From NCBI GenBank assembly GCA_006176705.1, contig QRFJ01000049.1:620001-684000 (forward strand): a DNA stretch of 64,000 nt, given 5' to 3'. Both the position numbers and the translations under genes were made by a program. The stretch comes from Cocos nucifera. Lineage: Eukaryota; Streptophyta; Magnoliopsida; Arecales; Arecaceae. A model generated the notes under the pieces. The model was not told the DNA's origin. It saw only the letters and a list, made by a program, of their open reading frames with translations, and searched no databases. Numbering within the stretch: the stretch's first letter is position 1; each line of letters starts with the position of its first letter. Of the stretch, positions 23,660-35,500 are shown in pieces.

Positions 23660-26600
23660 ATGGCGGCTTTGAGAGGGGCGTCGAGTCTCTTGAGCAATGG
23701 TCGCGTTCTTTTAGGGAATCCTAACCCTAACCCTAATGCTAACAGTAGAGCTCTTCTACTTCTTCCTTCCCAGTTCGTCTCCTCCAGAGGAATTGCCTCC
23801 AAGCTCTTCGTCGGAGGTACGCTATCTACGAATTAAAGAAAATGAGAAAAGCTTGTATTTTTTTTCATCGATTGATTGGGTTCATTAAGGTTTCATTTTT
23901 CTAAATCGATGAGAACTGATGGTTTTATGTATATGATTTCATTCAAAAAGTTTCGATTTAAGTTTGAGTTATTTTTATTTTTTGGATATCATTAGTGGTT
24001 TCTTGAGGTAGGTTTAAGAAAAAAGAAGGGAATATAGGGATTTTATAAAATTTATTAATGGGTTCTTTAGTAGTTTATCTGTGTAACATCTCCTACGCAA
24101 GTTGGAATGTGTGAAGAGATGGGGCATAAGGATGAAGAATTTGGAAGGATAGATCAATTATTTTTAGATGAATTCCAGGGAGGCCAAAAAATTTGGTTTT
24201 TTTTTGTTTTGTTTTTTTTTGGTACTTCTCCACTTAGCAACCGTCACCCGCGCAAACAGATATTTTATGGATAGGGTGATTGAGCATCCAAAGAGAGACT
24301 TAATGAGACAATTCTCTACCTTTTTTTGTTCTTCATCTATCTGGAAATAGAATAGAAAATCCCCTTCTTTCGACAGTCTCAAGCTCAGATATGATTTTAT
24401 TTGAAATAATGACTATGATCCTCCAAAGGTAAGCAGAGTAGGGACATGATTGAAGGAAAAGATGCTGACCTAGTTATATTGATGTTTTCAGGTGCTGTGT
24501 GAAGATACCCTGAAAAAGCAATTATTAATACATATGTTGACACTTAAGGAATGTAGATGAACCTTTTGTATGCAGTAATGATGGATGGTGTCTCTTATGA
24601 TGGCCATATTTGGGTCAATGGAAGTTGGAGCTCGAATGTGATTTTGAGGAGGCGATGATGTGTTTTATGTTGCTTGTTATTGAAAGTGACACAATGAACC
24701 ATTGCGAGGGTAGGGAAAGAACCATAGTTTTGGAATAGGTTTGCGGCTGACTTTAGTTATCTCTGCTCTGAATTTTAGAATGGTGATATATGCTATTAAC
24801 ATTTTTAATCCTATTCGGAACTTGCCCACGAACTAATGTGAAACTGACAGAAGCTATGATTTCTTGTAGATTTAGTTAATCATCAGATCCAGCTAGCATG
24901 ATATATGTAGGGTCCATTTAATTGCAAGGAAATATGTGAAAATTAAAAGGAAAAAGAAAGCCTTTTGGTAATTTAATTTTCCATTAGTTTGGTTTGCCCA
25001 AAGTTTTGTGATACAAGGATCAAAAAGGAGCTTCTACATGCTGGCAAAGCTGAACATTTTATTTCATTAGAACTAGTTCTTGAAATGAAAAGTCAAGTGA
25101 TCTAACGAGTGTAGGTTGTTATTTTCCATGTTCCAAGTTTTTCCCGCAAAGAAACAACCAGAAACAGGATTTTCTAGGAAATAACAAGTTTACTGGAGCT
25201 TTTTATGTGGGACCAAACAAAATCTTGGAGAATTGGTCACATTTTGATAACATTCTCCTCCTTGATGAAGTATGTAAATTGTATTTCGTGATCCATGTAT
25301 TTTCATTTAAAATCGATGCACGCCTTCTAAATGGTTTTCATCCTACTCCTAAGCGCAGTTGCTCAAAAGATCCTAAATCAATTTTACTATTGCATGGAGA
25401 ACTGTAATCAAGAAGTGTCATTCCATCTGCTTCAGCTTGGCTTTGGGGCTTTTCGTTTCATTTTTAGTGCTCCTTGTATCAAGGTTGCTCTGCTTTTTCA
25501 CAATTTTGTTTTTTCAGATTGTTCCTTGCACGATTTTGCCAGTTCAAAGCATGAATCTTTGCTTTTAAAAAAAATTCAGTGATCAATTAGTCAGATCCAC
25601 GGCTCCCTTCTATAGTAGTCCAACAATAGTTTTCATTTCCTATTTTGTCTTATTCATGCACATTGTGAAACACCAACTAGTTTACAGCCATGTAGTATTG
25701 ATGGATGCTCTGCAAGACATTTTCTTAGTATCCAAGATGAATTTCTATGTGGTGGAAACTTTCTGTAGCACTATGGTCCCTCATTAATTCTCTCTGTGGT
25801 CTATGTGATGCTAGAACCTTGGAGCTAATTGTTTATGAGAAGTCGTGGAATGGACTAGTTGATACTGCCCGTTCTTGTAGCCATCTAGGGGATCACCAGA
25901 CATCCTTTAAGTTGGAAAATGGAAAGGTAATCAAGAGAGAGAGGTTAATGGAACATTTTGAAAGTTTGGTGGCAAGTATTTTGAAGAATTATAGGTGGAT
26001 GAGTTGGTTCTTGTCTAGTTCAAGAGGGAAATCTTTTATTCTGGAGACCTCTGAGGGTGGACTGCCATGTGTAGTTTGGTGAATAATTCAGGTAAATGTG
26101 GTGAGGCGGAGGAAGTTTCATTCTTGAGGCTGTAGATGCTCTTGCCCGAAAGAAGTGCAGTTGAAGCTGGTAGAGATATAGGGATGGACTAGAAGTTATT
26201 GAGGTGCTTGATGGTGAGCCGTATCATTTGTGCTGCTGGCTGGTTTATGTTCAGAGGTGCAACGATTTGCTGTGGAGCTTGACATGCATTATTGGGGCAA
26301 GAAACAGCAAGGTGTTAAGAAGAATGTGCCTTCTTGATTGAAGATGTATAGGCTATATAAGGTGTGGAGGAGCATTTCAGCTGAGTGAAATTAGTGGCTA
26401 TATGATGAGCTCATTAGAATTGCTCTCCTTTCGGGTTATTCTATGACTGCTGGCCTGGGTGTCCTGCTTCATCTGCTGCCCTCCTTTCATAAAATTTGAT
26501 GGTGCACTTACACAAGGTAAAGAACAACCAGGCAGGAGCAGTGGTACTTGATGCCTGTACTCTTACGGTCCCCATTTTTTTTGGCCCCTTGGATGAATCA

Positions 26601-27935
26601 ACAGGAATCTGGGCAACTGTCTGCTTTGATAAGCATAAACTCTGATGCATGCAGTGGAAGTGCACCATCAAATTTTACCGGTTGGAAGGGAATACAAAAT
26701 ATAATGGATTAGATAGCAAACTGAACCAGTGGAAATCAGAATCAGATGGCATGTAGTGGAAGATACTCGAGCTATGATGCAAAAGGTAGGCTGCATGAGA
26801 ATCTCACATTATCCATAGGGAGGAAATTTAATGTGATGATTGGATAGTGAATAGAGCTTGAAAGTAAACAGTTCTGTTATCTTGAACCAGAATATCTAAG
26901 GGCACTAGTCACTTTGCAAGGATAGATTATTATTCATGGCATTCTGCTTTGTTACAAGAAACAAAATTCCCTGAATAATGTCTAGCGAAGAAGCTATTAG
27001 AAAATATTTTTTCATCATAATTTTCTATTTGATCTTCCTAAACAAGGCCGTCTTTGCTAGTTCTTTGTCATGTTGAAGACTCTTTAGCTAATTTTGACTT
27101 CCGCTCTACCACGATGGAGCGGCAGAAATTTTTTCAATTCTGGACGTTCTTGTTTCCTGGAGATATTGAGCAAGGACAAAGGCCATACCTCAAGGAATGA
27201 TGAATTGTGGGACATCTTAAAACCTTGCTATTGATGACATTGCTGCTATGTTATGCATAACAAATACCTATGTATGAGCATATTTAGCAACCTGTGTTTT
27301 ATTTATTTATTTGAGCTACGTAGAATTCAGATTGTTGCTGATTCTTGTCAAAGTGAACTGACCTAGAGGTTGAATTAGCAGTAATCTCTCTTTTGAGACA
27401 TAAAAAGCATCTCCTTCGATATGGATATTATGTTTTGCATCTCGTAATTTACAGGCCTTTCTTTCTACGCAACAGAGGAAGCCTTATCTGAAGCTTTTTC
27501 ACAATATGGCCAAGTGATTGAAGGTGCTCTTGTTTCTTCCACAATCTGATTCTGCATCAGTTCTTTCTTCATGAGCAAACATGCCATGGCTCATCACTGA
27601 CATGACTCTGTGCAGCCAAAATAATCATGGACGGAGCCTCTGAGAGATCAAAAGGATTTGGGTTTGTAACATTTGCCTCACAAGATGAAGCCCAAAAAGC
27701 TCGCACAGAAATGAATGGGAAGGTGGGCACACATGGACACATGCTATCACTTGGGTTATAGGGCTTAAACAAATATTTTATTTATGGTCGTCGTGAACAT
27801 GGATTGATTTGTAAATTATTTGAACAGGTTTTAAACGGGCGGGTCGTCTTTGTTGACAATGCAAAAGCCAAGCTACGTTTCAGTGAGGCTCTTCCTATTG
27901 CAAGAGGGCCACCTGAACCATCTGGAAATAAATGA
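23660..27935 (+). CDS. Small organellar RRM (RNA-recognition motif) protein
   Basis: Four exons: 23660-23816, 27455-27523, 27616-27722 and 27828-27935, giving 146 aa. Residues 1-45 look like a mitochondrial targeting peptide: Ala/Arg/Ser/Leu-rich and nearly free of acidic residues, ending near SSRGIAS. A single RRM follows with RNP2 LFVGGL (about 49-54) and RNP1 KGFGFVTF (about 88-95). There is only a short C-terminal tail (ARGPPEPSGNK) and no Gly-rich region. Relatives are the small mitochondrial glycine-rich RNA-binding / ORRM-type proteins, which act in organelle RNA editing or splicing. Residues 20-28 (NPNPNPNAN) are encoded by telomere-like repeats. Intron 1 is 3.6 kb. The gene converges on nicalin. 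The family is clear; the exact ortholog and localisation are inference. Confidence 0.93.
23717..23743 (+). repeat. Telomere-like CCTAAC repeats inside coding exon 1 of the RRM gene
   Basis: The codons aat-cct-aac-cct-aac-cct-aat-gct-aac form near-perfect CCCTAA repeats encoding NPNPNPNAN in the targeting peptide. The same motif on DNA is a telobox, a known promoter/5' element of plant translation and RNA-related genes. Confidence 0.85.
25747..26700 (+). other. ORF-like relic in RRM intron 1
   Basis: An open stretch of 111 codons (25747-26082) and looser downstream frames lie within the intron and match no family I recognise. Stops and frame changes after 26080 suggest a decayed insertion or retro-copy. 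The segment ends with a 20-bp perfect inverted repeat (26490-26509 / 26658-26677). Confidence 0.3.
26490..26677. repeat. Perfect 20-bp inverted repeat flanking 148 bp
   Basis: taaaatttgatggtgcactt at 26490-26509 is exactly the reverse complement of 26658-26677. It could be the ends of a small MITE (no clear TSD) or a long-range hairpin in the pre-mRNA of the RRM gene. Confidence 0.85.
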
Positions 27936-27937
27936 TA

Positions 27938-27943
27938 TTTATT
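27938..27943 (-). terminator. Candidate polyA signal of nicalin
   Basis: AATAAA on the minus strand lies 215 bp after the nicalin stop and 3 bp past the RRM stop. If used, the two 3' UTRs overlap. Confidence 0.4.
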
Positions 27944-28065
27944 CATTCCTGCTGCTTGCTCACGGTAAAACTGAAAGATTTTGTACCGAGTGTATCGTGT
28001 CAAAGAGTTTTCAATGATATTTGTAACCAAAATTTCTTTTCATTAGAGTTAAAAGGTCCCGGAAT

Positions 28066-28071
28066 AATAAA
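28066..28071 (+). terminator. Candidate polyA signal of the RRM gene
   Basis: AATAAA lies 131 bp after the RRM stop, only 87 bp before the nicalin stop codon on the other strand. Confidence 0.5.
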
Positions 28072-28157
28072 TTAAATCATTCGCCTCAATTGAGGATAAT
28101 TTACAATCCACTTAATGTCGGCTGCTGTCCTCGTGGAAAAAATTAAGACTACAAAGC

Positions 28158-29451
28158 TCATGCTGCCTTGACCTTCCTAGATGGAGGCCTCCGGAATAGA
28201 TTGATAAGATCATCGAGGCCCTGAGGAAAAACCATAAATCACTTGTAAAGGATTTCTAAAAGGAAGCGCCATGGTGTCCATGAATTCTTGGGCAAGCATA
28301 CGTACCCGTGTGGTGAGAACAAGGAAACTGAAGAGAAGAATTAGATACGCTCCCAGCGCTAGCAGTAAAAGCAGATCAAACGCAACACTTGCAACCTGCG
28401 ATTTTACAATTCAAATTCTAACGATAAGGTTCACCACCGAGTGAAAATAAATTAATGAATCATAGAAACACTTTTGCTGGATGGTTCTTTGTCCCAGCCA
28501 TTGGAGTTCTCTAAGTTTGTTCTAACAAAATTATATGCTAAAGTTGGGCCATAGATTACAAAGTAAACAGCTTAAAATTGCTCATTAATGACCAATTTGT
28601 TACAGAGAGGACTTGGTACATTTCTCACACAAGCATGGTTTATTTCTATTCCAAATTAAGATGCTGTCCTGCATTGTATGATCAGATGAAGTGTAAATTG
28701 ACCAGTTTGTTACAGAGAGGACTTGGCACATTTCCCACACAAGCATGGTTTATTTTTATTCCAAACTAAGATGCTGTTCTGCGTTGTATGATCAGATGAA
28801 GTGTAAATCAAAATGGTATGAGTATTGCTTTGTCTAAACTTTTTGTCCTCAAGTGTTGAATAACATGCAAGATACTAACTTGGTTTTTTTTTCATGAGAT
28901 TGCCCACGAGTGTGGGCAAAAATCACACACTGTGAACCAGGCAATGTTTCCTGTTTGGTATGAGGCCCACCTGCATTTGATGAAGGCCACATTCCAAAAA
29001 GCATATAGACTTGGTTTAAGGTGGAGTTAACAGCAATACATGTGTTATAGAGCATGTCTCCCATCCACATGAACAGGAAAACAAGAGTACCGCATAGATA
29101 TACTAGAAGCACCTGATATATGTTAAGCGTCGCCCTTGTAGAATCATAAAAACTGAACATCCCATCAATGGTCTCATGCTGTACATGCACCTCAACTGTA
29201 TGATCAGATAATTCCTGCCACATAATAAAGTCAGCTTTCAGACTACATGACAAAAGAATAGAACACTTTGAAAAGAAAGGTGATAAAAAGAAATGATAAT
29301 CTTTCATGACAAAAGAATAACATGGAAGCATTTTGAATGTATGAGAAATGTGGTTATAATTAATATTTTACCTAGATCTTCCATGGTATGCTAAACATGC
29401 ACATATGCTGCCTCTCTCTCATGCATGTGCGCATGCACATGCGCACGCGCG

Positions 29452-29520
<69 letters not shown>

Positions 29521-32500
29521 ATATTGCAACACTTATGTGACTAAGGTAGTTGTGAAATCATGATGCGCCAAAGAAGGATTGAGTGTCAGGATTGAAGTTT
29601 ATATGCATCTGCTGCTGGTACAGTTGCTTTCAGCTTTCATAAGCAAGGATGCTTCTATCTGATCAATATATTCAGAGAAAATTAAGTTGCAATAAACAAA
29701 CTTCAACCAGTTTGGCCATTTATTTTCAGTGAACTTATGAGATGTACATGGTTCCACAAAATAAAGAATGTTTTGTCATCTAGAGATGTGGAAATGTACA
29801 AACTTTCCAGTGTTAATCTAATTGTCTGCAAGCCACTACCATGAAATGCTCTCAGAAAAAGAAAAAAGAAGCGCAGACTGAATTAATGCCAATTAGAGGC
29901 ATTGGCAGCAATGAGCATCCAAAGTTGTACCTACAGGGTTATTTTACAAGCTCACAGAACTTTAGGAATAATAAGTTTGCATTCATTTTTTCCTACTATG
30001 CACAGATAATATTAAAGAAATAGAATAAGCAGAGCAAGATATTCGACAGATGTGCTAATTCAAGTTGCATGGATTATTAATAAAAATTAAATGACAATAA
30101 GATGGAAATTGAAAATTATAACATCTGTCAAACCTTTTTCAATGCAGAGATAATTGGGTCAGTCTTGGAGAGAAAAGGTGCCACTCGAGGTGTCCGTGAC
30201 AAAAGATCCAACCATGCACTTATATAAGAAGGGTTTACAGCCAAACTACTATTATCCGCAAAAATTTGAATGTTCCTGCCTTGGTGTCCATAAATATGCC
30301 TCTGCATGAAGGAGGAAAAAGTTAAAAACTAAAACCCATGATAGAAGTTAGCTTTCAGAACTGCAGTCAATCTATTTCCATGTACTTATATCCATTTTAA
30401 GCATTTTGAGTTGTCACATCCTTATGGATGCGAAGAACAGTCAAATTTAACCTGTGAAGTGCATTGATCATCTTGCATTTACAATCTAAATAAATATCAC
30501 TAGCACATAGGTTGATACATACATAGACGCACACACATGTAAACACATATGGTGCTTTTACCTTTCCTTTATCTAGTAAATGCACCGACGTGTCATGAAT
30601 AAAATCACTATTGTTCTCTATCACTCTCATGATGCAATTAGATGACATCTTGAGTCAAATCTGCTGATAGCCTGGCATGGGTTTCATCACATAATTCACT
30701 GATCAAAGAGTTCTCACCCTATGAAACTTTGGCCAATGTTCTAGTCCACAATATTATTTTTTAGATAAACTTATATAGCATAAACCAAAATTGCATATCC
30801 CATATAATTAAAGGGATGATACAAAGTACCAGATTACAGGTTTAGAAAAATAAAGGACAGAACATGTTTCCAGCAATAATTCACTGATATGAGCAGCAGC
30901 TTGAAACCTGTCATTTATGCTTCTTTGCACACGTGAGAAATAATTTAGAAGTAACACAGCAGGATATTCTTGAATGATTTATATATGACAAACAAAATGA
31001 GAACAAAATGTATATCGCTTCTAGGGCACTTTGCAAAACCAACACTATATCAAATGAACACCTGAAGAGAATATTGACCTACAAGGAGTAGAATATATGT
31101 GGAAAGGGCCAATTATTCTGCAAGTGGCCAAAAGTTCAATTGTTACCAACTTACCAACATAAATGTCTTATTCTGAATTCAAGAATCATTCAATTGTCAA
31201 GTTAAAACTTTAAAGTTCATAAAAAACTAGAATTATATGCAATATTTATTAATATGCAAATTTATGAGTCTGCAATCAAGAAACCTTTAATTCAAGTTTT
31301 GCTATTTGCACACTTTAAATTATTGTCGTTGTCCTTGAAGCTGTTTCATGCAATAGACTTTTGTAGTAGGTTCAAGTTCCTAACAACACAGTTATTTGGT
31401 GTTTGGGAGAAAAAATTATGATATAACTTTTATTATGTTTTCAAGCTCTAGTTTGAGCTTCACTCACATGATTCCACCCTAGTAATCATAGAAACTGACA
31501 ATATAATATCACACTGTAAGCCTTCCACAATAGGAGCATATTACTCCCCAAAAAAAGTATTGCATGATGATTACCCTAGTATGTGAGAGCGGACAAGGAG
31601 TTCTGAAGTCACATTCTTGAGTTATGTGTTCAGAGATTTGGAAACAAAGAAATCAACATCTTTCTCAAGACAAGTGCTTATCAATTTAAGAGAATCACTG
31701 AGATAGCTCTCTTTTGCTTATACTCTCTCCTCTAAGAAAGCTTAGTTCTTCGGTGATAATAGGAACAATGATTGGAAAAATGTTTGTCATGTCCTCTTAT
31801 TACAAACCAATTTAAATCAAGTTCTGCAACTAACTCTGAGCTGTATCAAGTTAAATTCAAGTTTTCACCAAATGTATAATCCTCAGGCATTCATTGTGGT
31901 ACTGATGTTACTCATCAGTGTCACGATCTGCTATGCTTTTTCTCAACTAAAAGGAAAATAGCATATCTAATGAATCCAATACCTGAGCAATGAGAAATGG
32001 GCTTACTTTCAAGACTAACCATGTCAGGCACATTGGAAATCTTTTAGTGTTAAATTAAATTACAGATATTGCTTTATGATTTAGCATATAGTTGTGCAAT
32101 ATAGAGCTATATAATAAAGTGGAAGAGTGATATGGTCAGTCCAGTCTTGAGATAAAAATTGTACAAATGGAAATCACATGTTTTTTCTATTCAATTATTT
32201 AGCCTTTCAGCTCCTTGGGGGAAAAACTGCATCCTTCCATCTAGTTGTATCATATTGCTTAGTACCTTGACCTTGTTCGGTAAAAATAAATTCAAAAAAG
32301 ATACCCTTACATACCCACTATATTGAGAAGCTAATGCAGATTATAGGCAACAGGAGCAGATAATCCATCACTTTCATTTAACTACTTCAATAATCTGAAT
32401 TATTAAAAACACCAAATGGACATGGATATGCCACAGAACCAAAAGCTTAACTTCGACTGTTCCTGTCATGATCAACTCTATGTCACAAAATTGTATAATG

Positions 32501-35500
32501 TAGTTCTTGTCGATTATGCTGATCTGAGCAATGAACGTTAGTGTGTCAATGTGACTTCCCCAGGTTATAATAGTGGGACACGGGAGAAAAAAAGAAGATC
32601 ACTTGAGCAACATTACCAACTCAAAAGTGCGTGCGATGACTAAGAGTAACTGATCATACCGCAAGACTTTCTGCAACTAATCTGATGGTTCTGTAGATCG
32701 CAGCTTCATCCAATGAATCTCTAGAACAAAACTAAAAAGCTTAACAGGGAATCATTTAAGAGAGACTGGAGACAAAATAAAGGAAAATGTTTTGTAGTCT
32801 TACCTTGTGTCATGAAGCCCTCCCGTACTTTCAAGTAATTCAGGTGCAGCAGAAAGCTCAGAAAGGGTAACAGCAGTTATTCTTAACCTTGAAAATTGCT
32901 CATGCTCCCAGGCAACCTAAAGTAGGCCATATATTTGTCCATTAAATATTCAAACAAGGCCTGTTTCTATTGTGCAAGTGTTGCAATTACAGCAAAATCA
33001 AGTAAGTTTCTTTGTACAGAACAAAAAGAAGTTCATCTAGAACAAATGTTCAGTTATTTTAACATGTAATATGCATATAGGGGTTGCAACAAGCAATAAA
33101 CCAGATATTTTCAAAAGAACTCCGACAAGAGAAGCATTTAGCAGGACATTGTGAGCGACACCTCCTAGACCAAGGTGCTTGGCTGAAATGTTTTAACAAT
33201 TCAAGTTTAAAATGTGCAATTTGGGTCCCTAAAAGAGTACACAAGATTGCACCTTGACTCACTCCAGAAAGATTATTCTAACAGCAGATGCAAATATGGT
33301 ATATGAATGTCAGAAAGTGGTAATTGTAGCTAGGCAGCTAAAGCAACAGTTTTGACCACCAAATCAGGTAGACCAGTTAACTGGCTTTTATAAGCACAGG
33401 TGGAGGGTGTGTTGCTGTGATGCAAATGATTGCAGTTTTTAAGCATAAGCAACCTCTTGACAAGCTACTAGTCACTAATTTTGGGCATTTGCAAACCAAG
33501 TCAATCTACAGACCTTCCTAAATTTTTTTCCAATTTGACAATTTTTAAGCAATAAGAACAATTTGCTGAGGCAGTTAATTCACTTCGCTAACAAGAGAAG
33601 ATGTGACACAAAAGATGACAAAAGACAGAGATAAAGGGAAGTTGTCCTACTAGGATATACTGCCATAAGTTTCATCCTCCCAATAATACAACCACACCAC
33701 ATATACAAAACTAATTGAAGACAAAAAGAAAATGGTTTTTGACAATGCCACAAGAATACATCAACTTATGTATAACACTCCATGCAGTTTTGATACAGAA
33801 ATCATATATTGGACAATCTCTTTAGATGAATATATGTAAGTTAGCAGACAGATGAAGTGATTTAGAGTGTGTAGGAGTAAAATTCACTCACTCGTGGGTT
33901 TGAGATATTTATCTTCTTGTGCTTTATTCCAATTGTAACTCCCAGCTCGTTTGCAACGTCTGACAAACCCTGCCATCAAAACAATTCATAGTTAAAGAGG
34001 TGTTGCTTCCACAATTTTCACTAAAGCACATATCAAATTAATTTTATCGTTATGGCACTTGACTTACTTCATGAACTTGTTTTATGTAGGCATTTTCTGG
34101 AGGCTTGGACACATGAATCCACAACTGATTTTTCCAGGAACCAATACTATTTAAGCATATGGCATAGTCAATGCTCTCTCGTAAACGTTGATCAAAACTC
34201 CTTAGCCACTGATATAAATACAATCATTATATGTGACCATGAATAAGTGCTAGGTCAACATATTAGATGAAACAAATAAATACAGTGATTTTTAAGGTTG
34301 CCAATGAAAGGAAGGGCAAAAGTTACCTTCAGAGTTCCATTATAGTTATAAGGTCCACCAGATGTTAACCCAAAAAGAAGGTTATATCTCCCACGAGTCT
34401 TTGGATTCGAATACAGACGTGAGAACAGTCTTGCTATCTCCAAAAGAGCCACAACTCCACTCCCATTACTATCACTTCCCACAGAAAGTGCCTTGAAATA
34501 ATAAATAAAATTTAAAACCTAAAGTATTATAGTAAAAAAAAATGTAAGAATTACTGATTGAATAATTTATAACCCATACTGGAGCAGCACCAAAAGTATC
34601 ATATGATGCAACTACAGCAATTGTTGGCAGTTGATTGGTATCTCCATCTCCTTTCAGTCCTGGCAACCATCCCTGTCATATAAACCAAATTAATTATACA
34701 GTAAGTAGGACATGATGTCCGAATGTCATAAATGGACTCCCTCAAGTTGACATAAAAAAAACATTCAAAGCACTGGTCTGGAAAAGATTGAATGGAGGGG
34801 AAAAAATAGATGCGAAAGAACACATCCATCACACCTAAAACCCAACATTTTCAATTCATGATAGCAATGTCAAGGGACACTAAATGATATAATGCAGCAA
34901 AAACATATACATCCTCATGAAGCAAGAAATTTTGGCCTACATTGTCCATGGTTACAGACACTTGGCATTTTAAATCTGTTCCCTCATCATCCAGTAAGAA
35001 TGTGACACGTAAAGACCAAAACAAGGGAAATGAAAATCCTTACAAACTAGCACTAAACCTTGACATTCTCTGGAAGGAAAATTTACAAAGTGGAGATCCA
35101 CCAAACAAACTACAGGCACAGTGAAAGTGAAAAGTGATGGTCCAGCACCTAGTTTTCTCATTTTTTTTCTCCAAAAGAATAATATTAGTGTACAATTTGC
35201 CAGATTTGGAATAAAAGCTGCCTCCTAAGGAGACAATTGATGGCATTCCTGTAAAGCTAAACTAAGAGGAGATTCATGACATTGTATACCTAACACACTT
35301 GTAATAATGGATTGTACCAACATGGGAGTGTGATCCCTTTAGAAATATAACAAGTTCTGCAGAATTAACAAGCTTGCATCTAGTTTTGTCTGTAGGAGAT
35401 TGGACTTGAATGTCTGTTATTGTTAGAGATGAAGTTTTCAGGCTTTGATGATGACACAATCAACTTGTAGCTAACGCTCTTGTCCGATTGGATTTTCCTG

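Noticed and set aside
28849..29331. 160-codon minus-strand ORF
   Set aside because: It is nicalin exon 12 (29113-29214) read through into both flanking introns; only the exon part matches the family.
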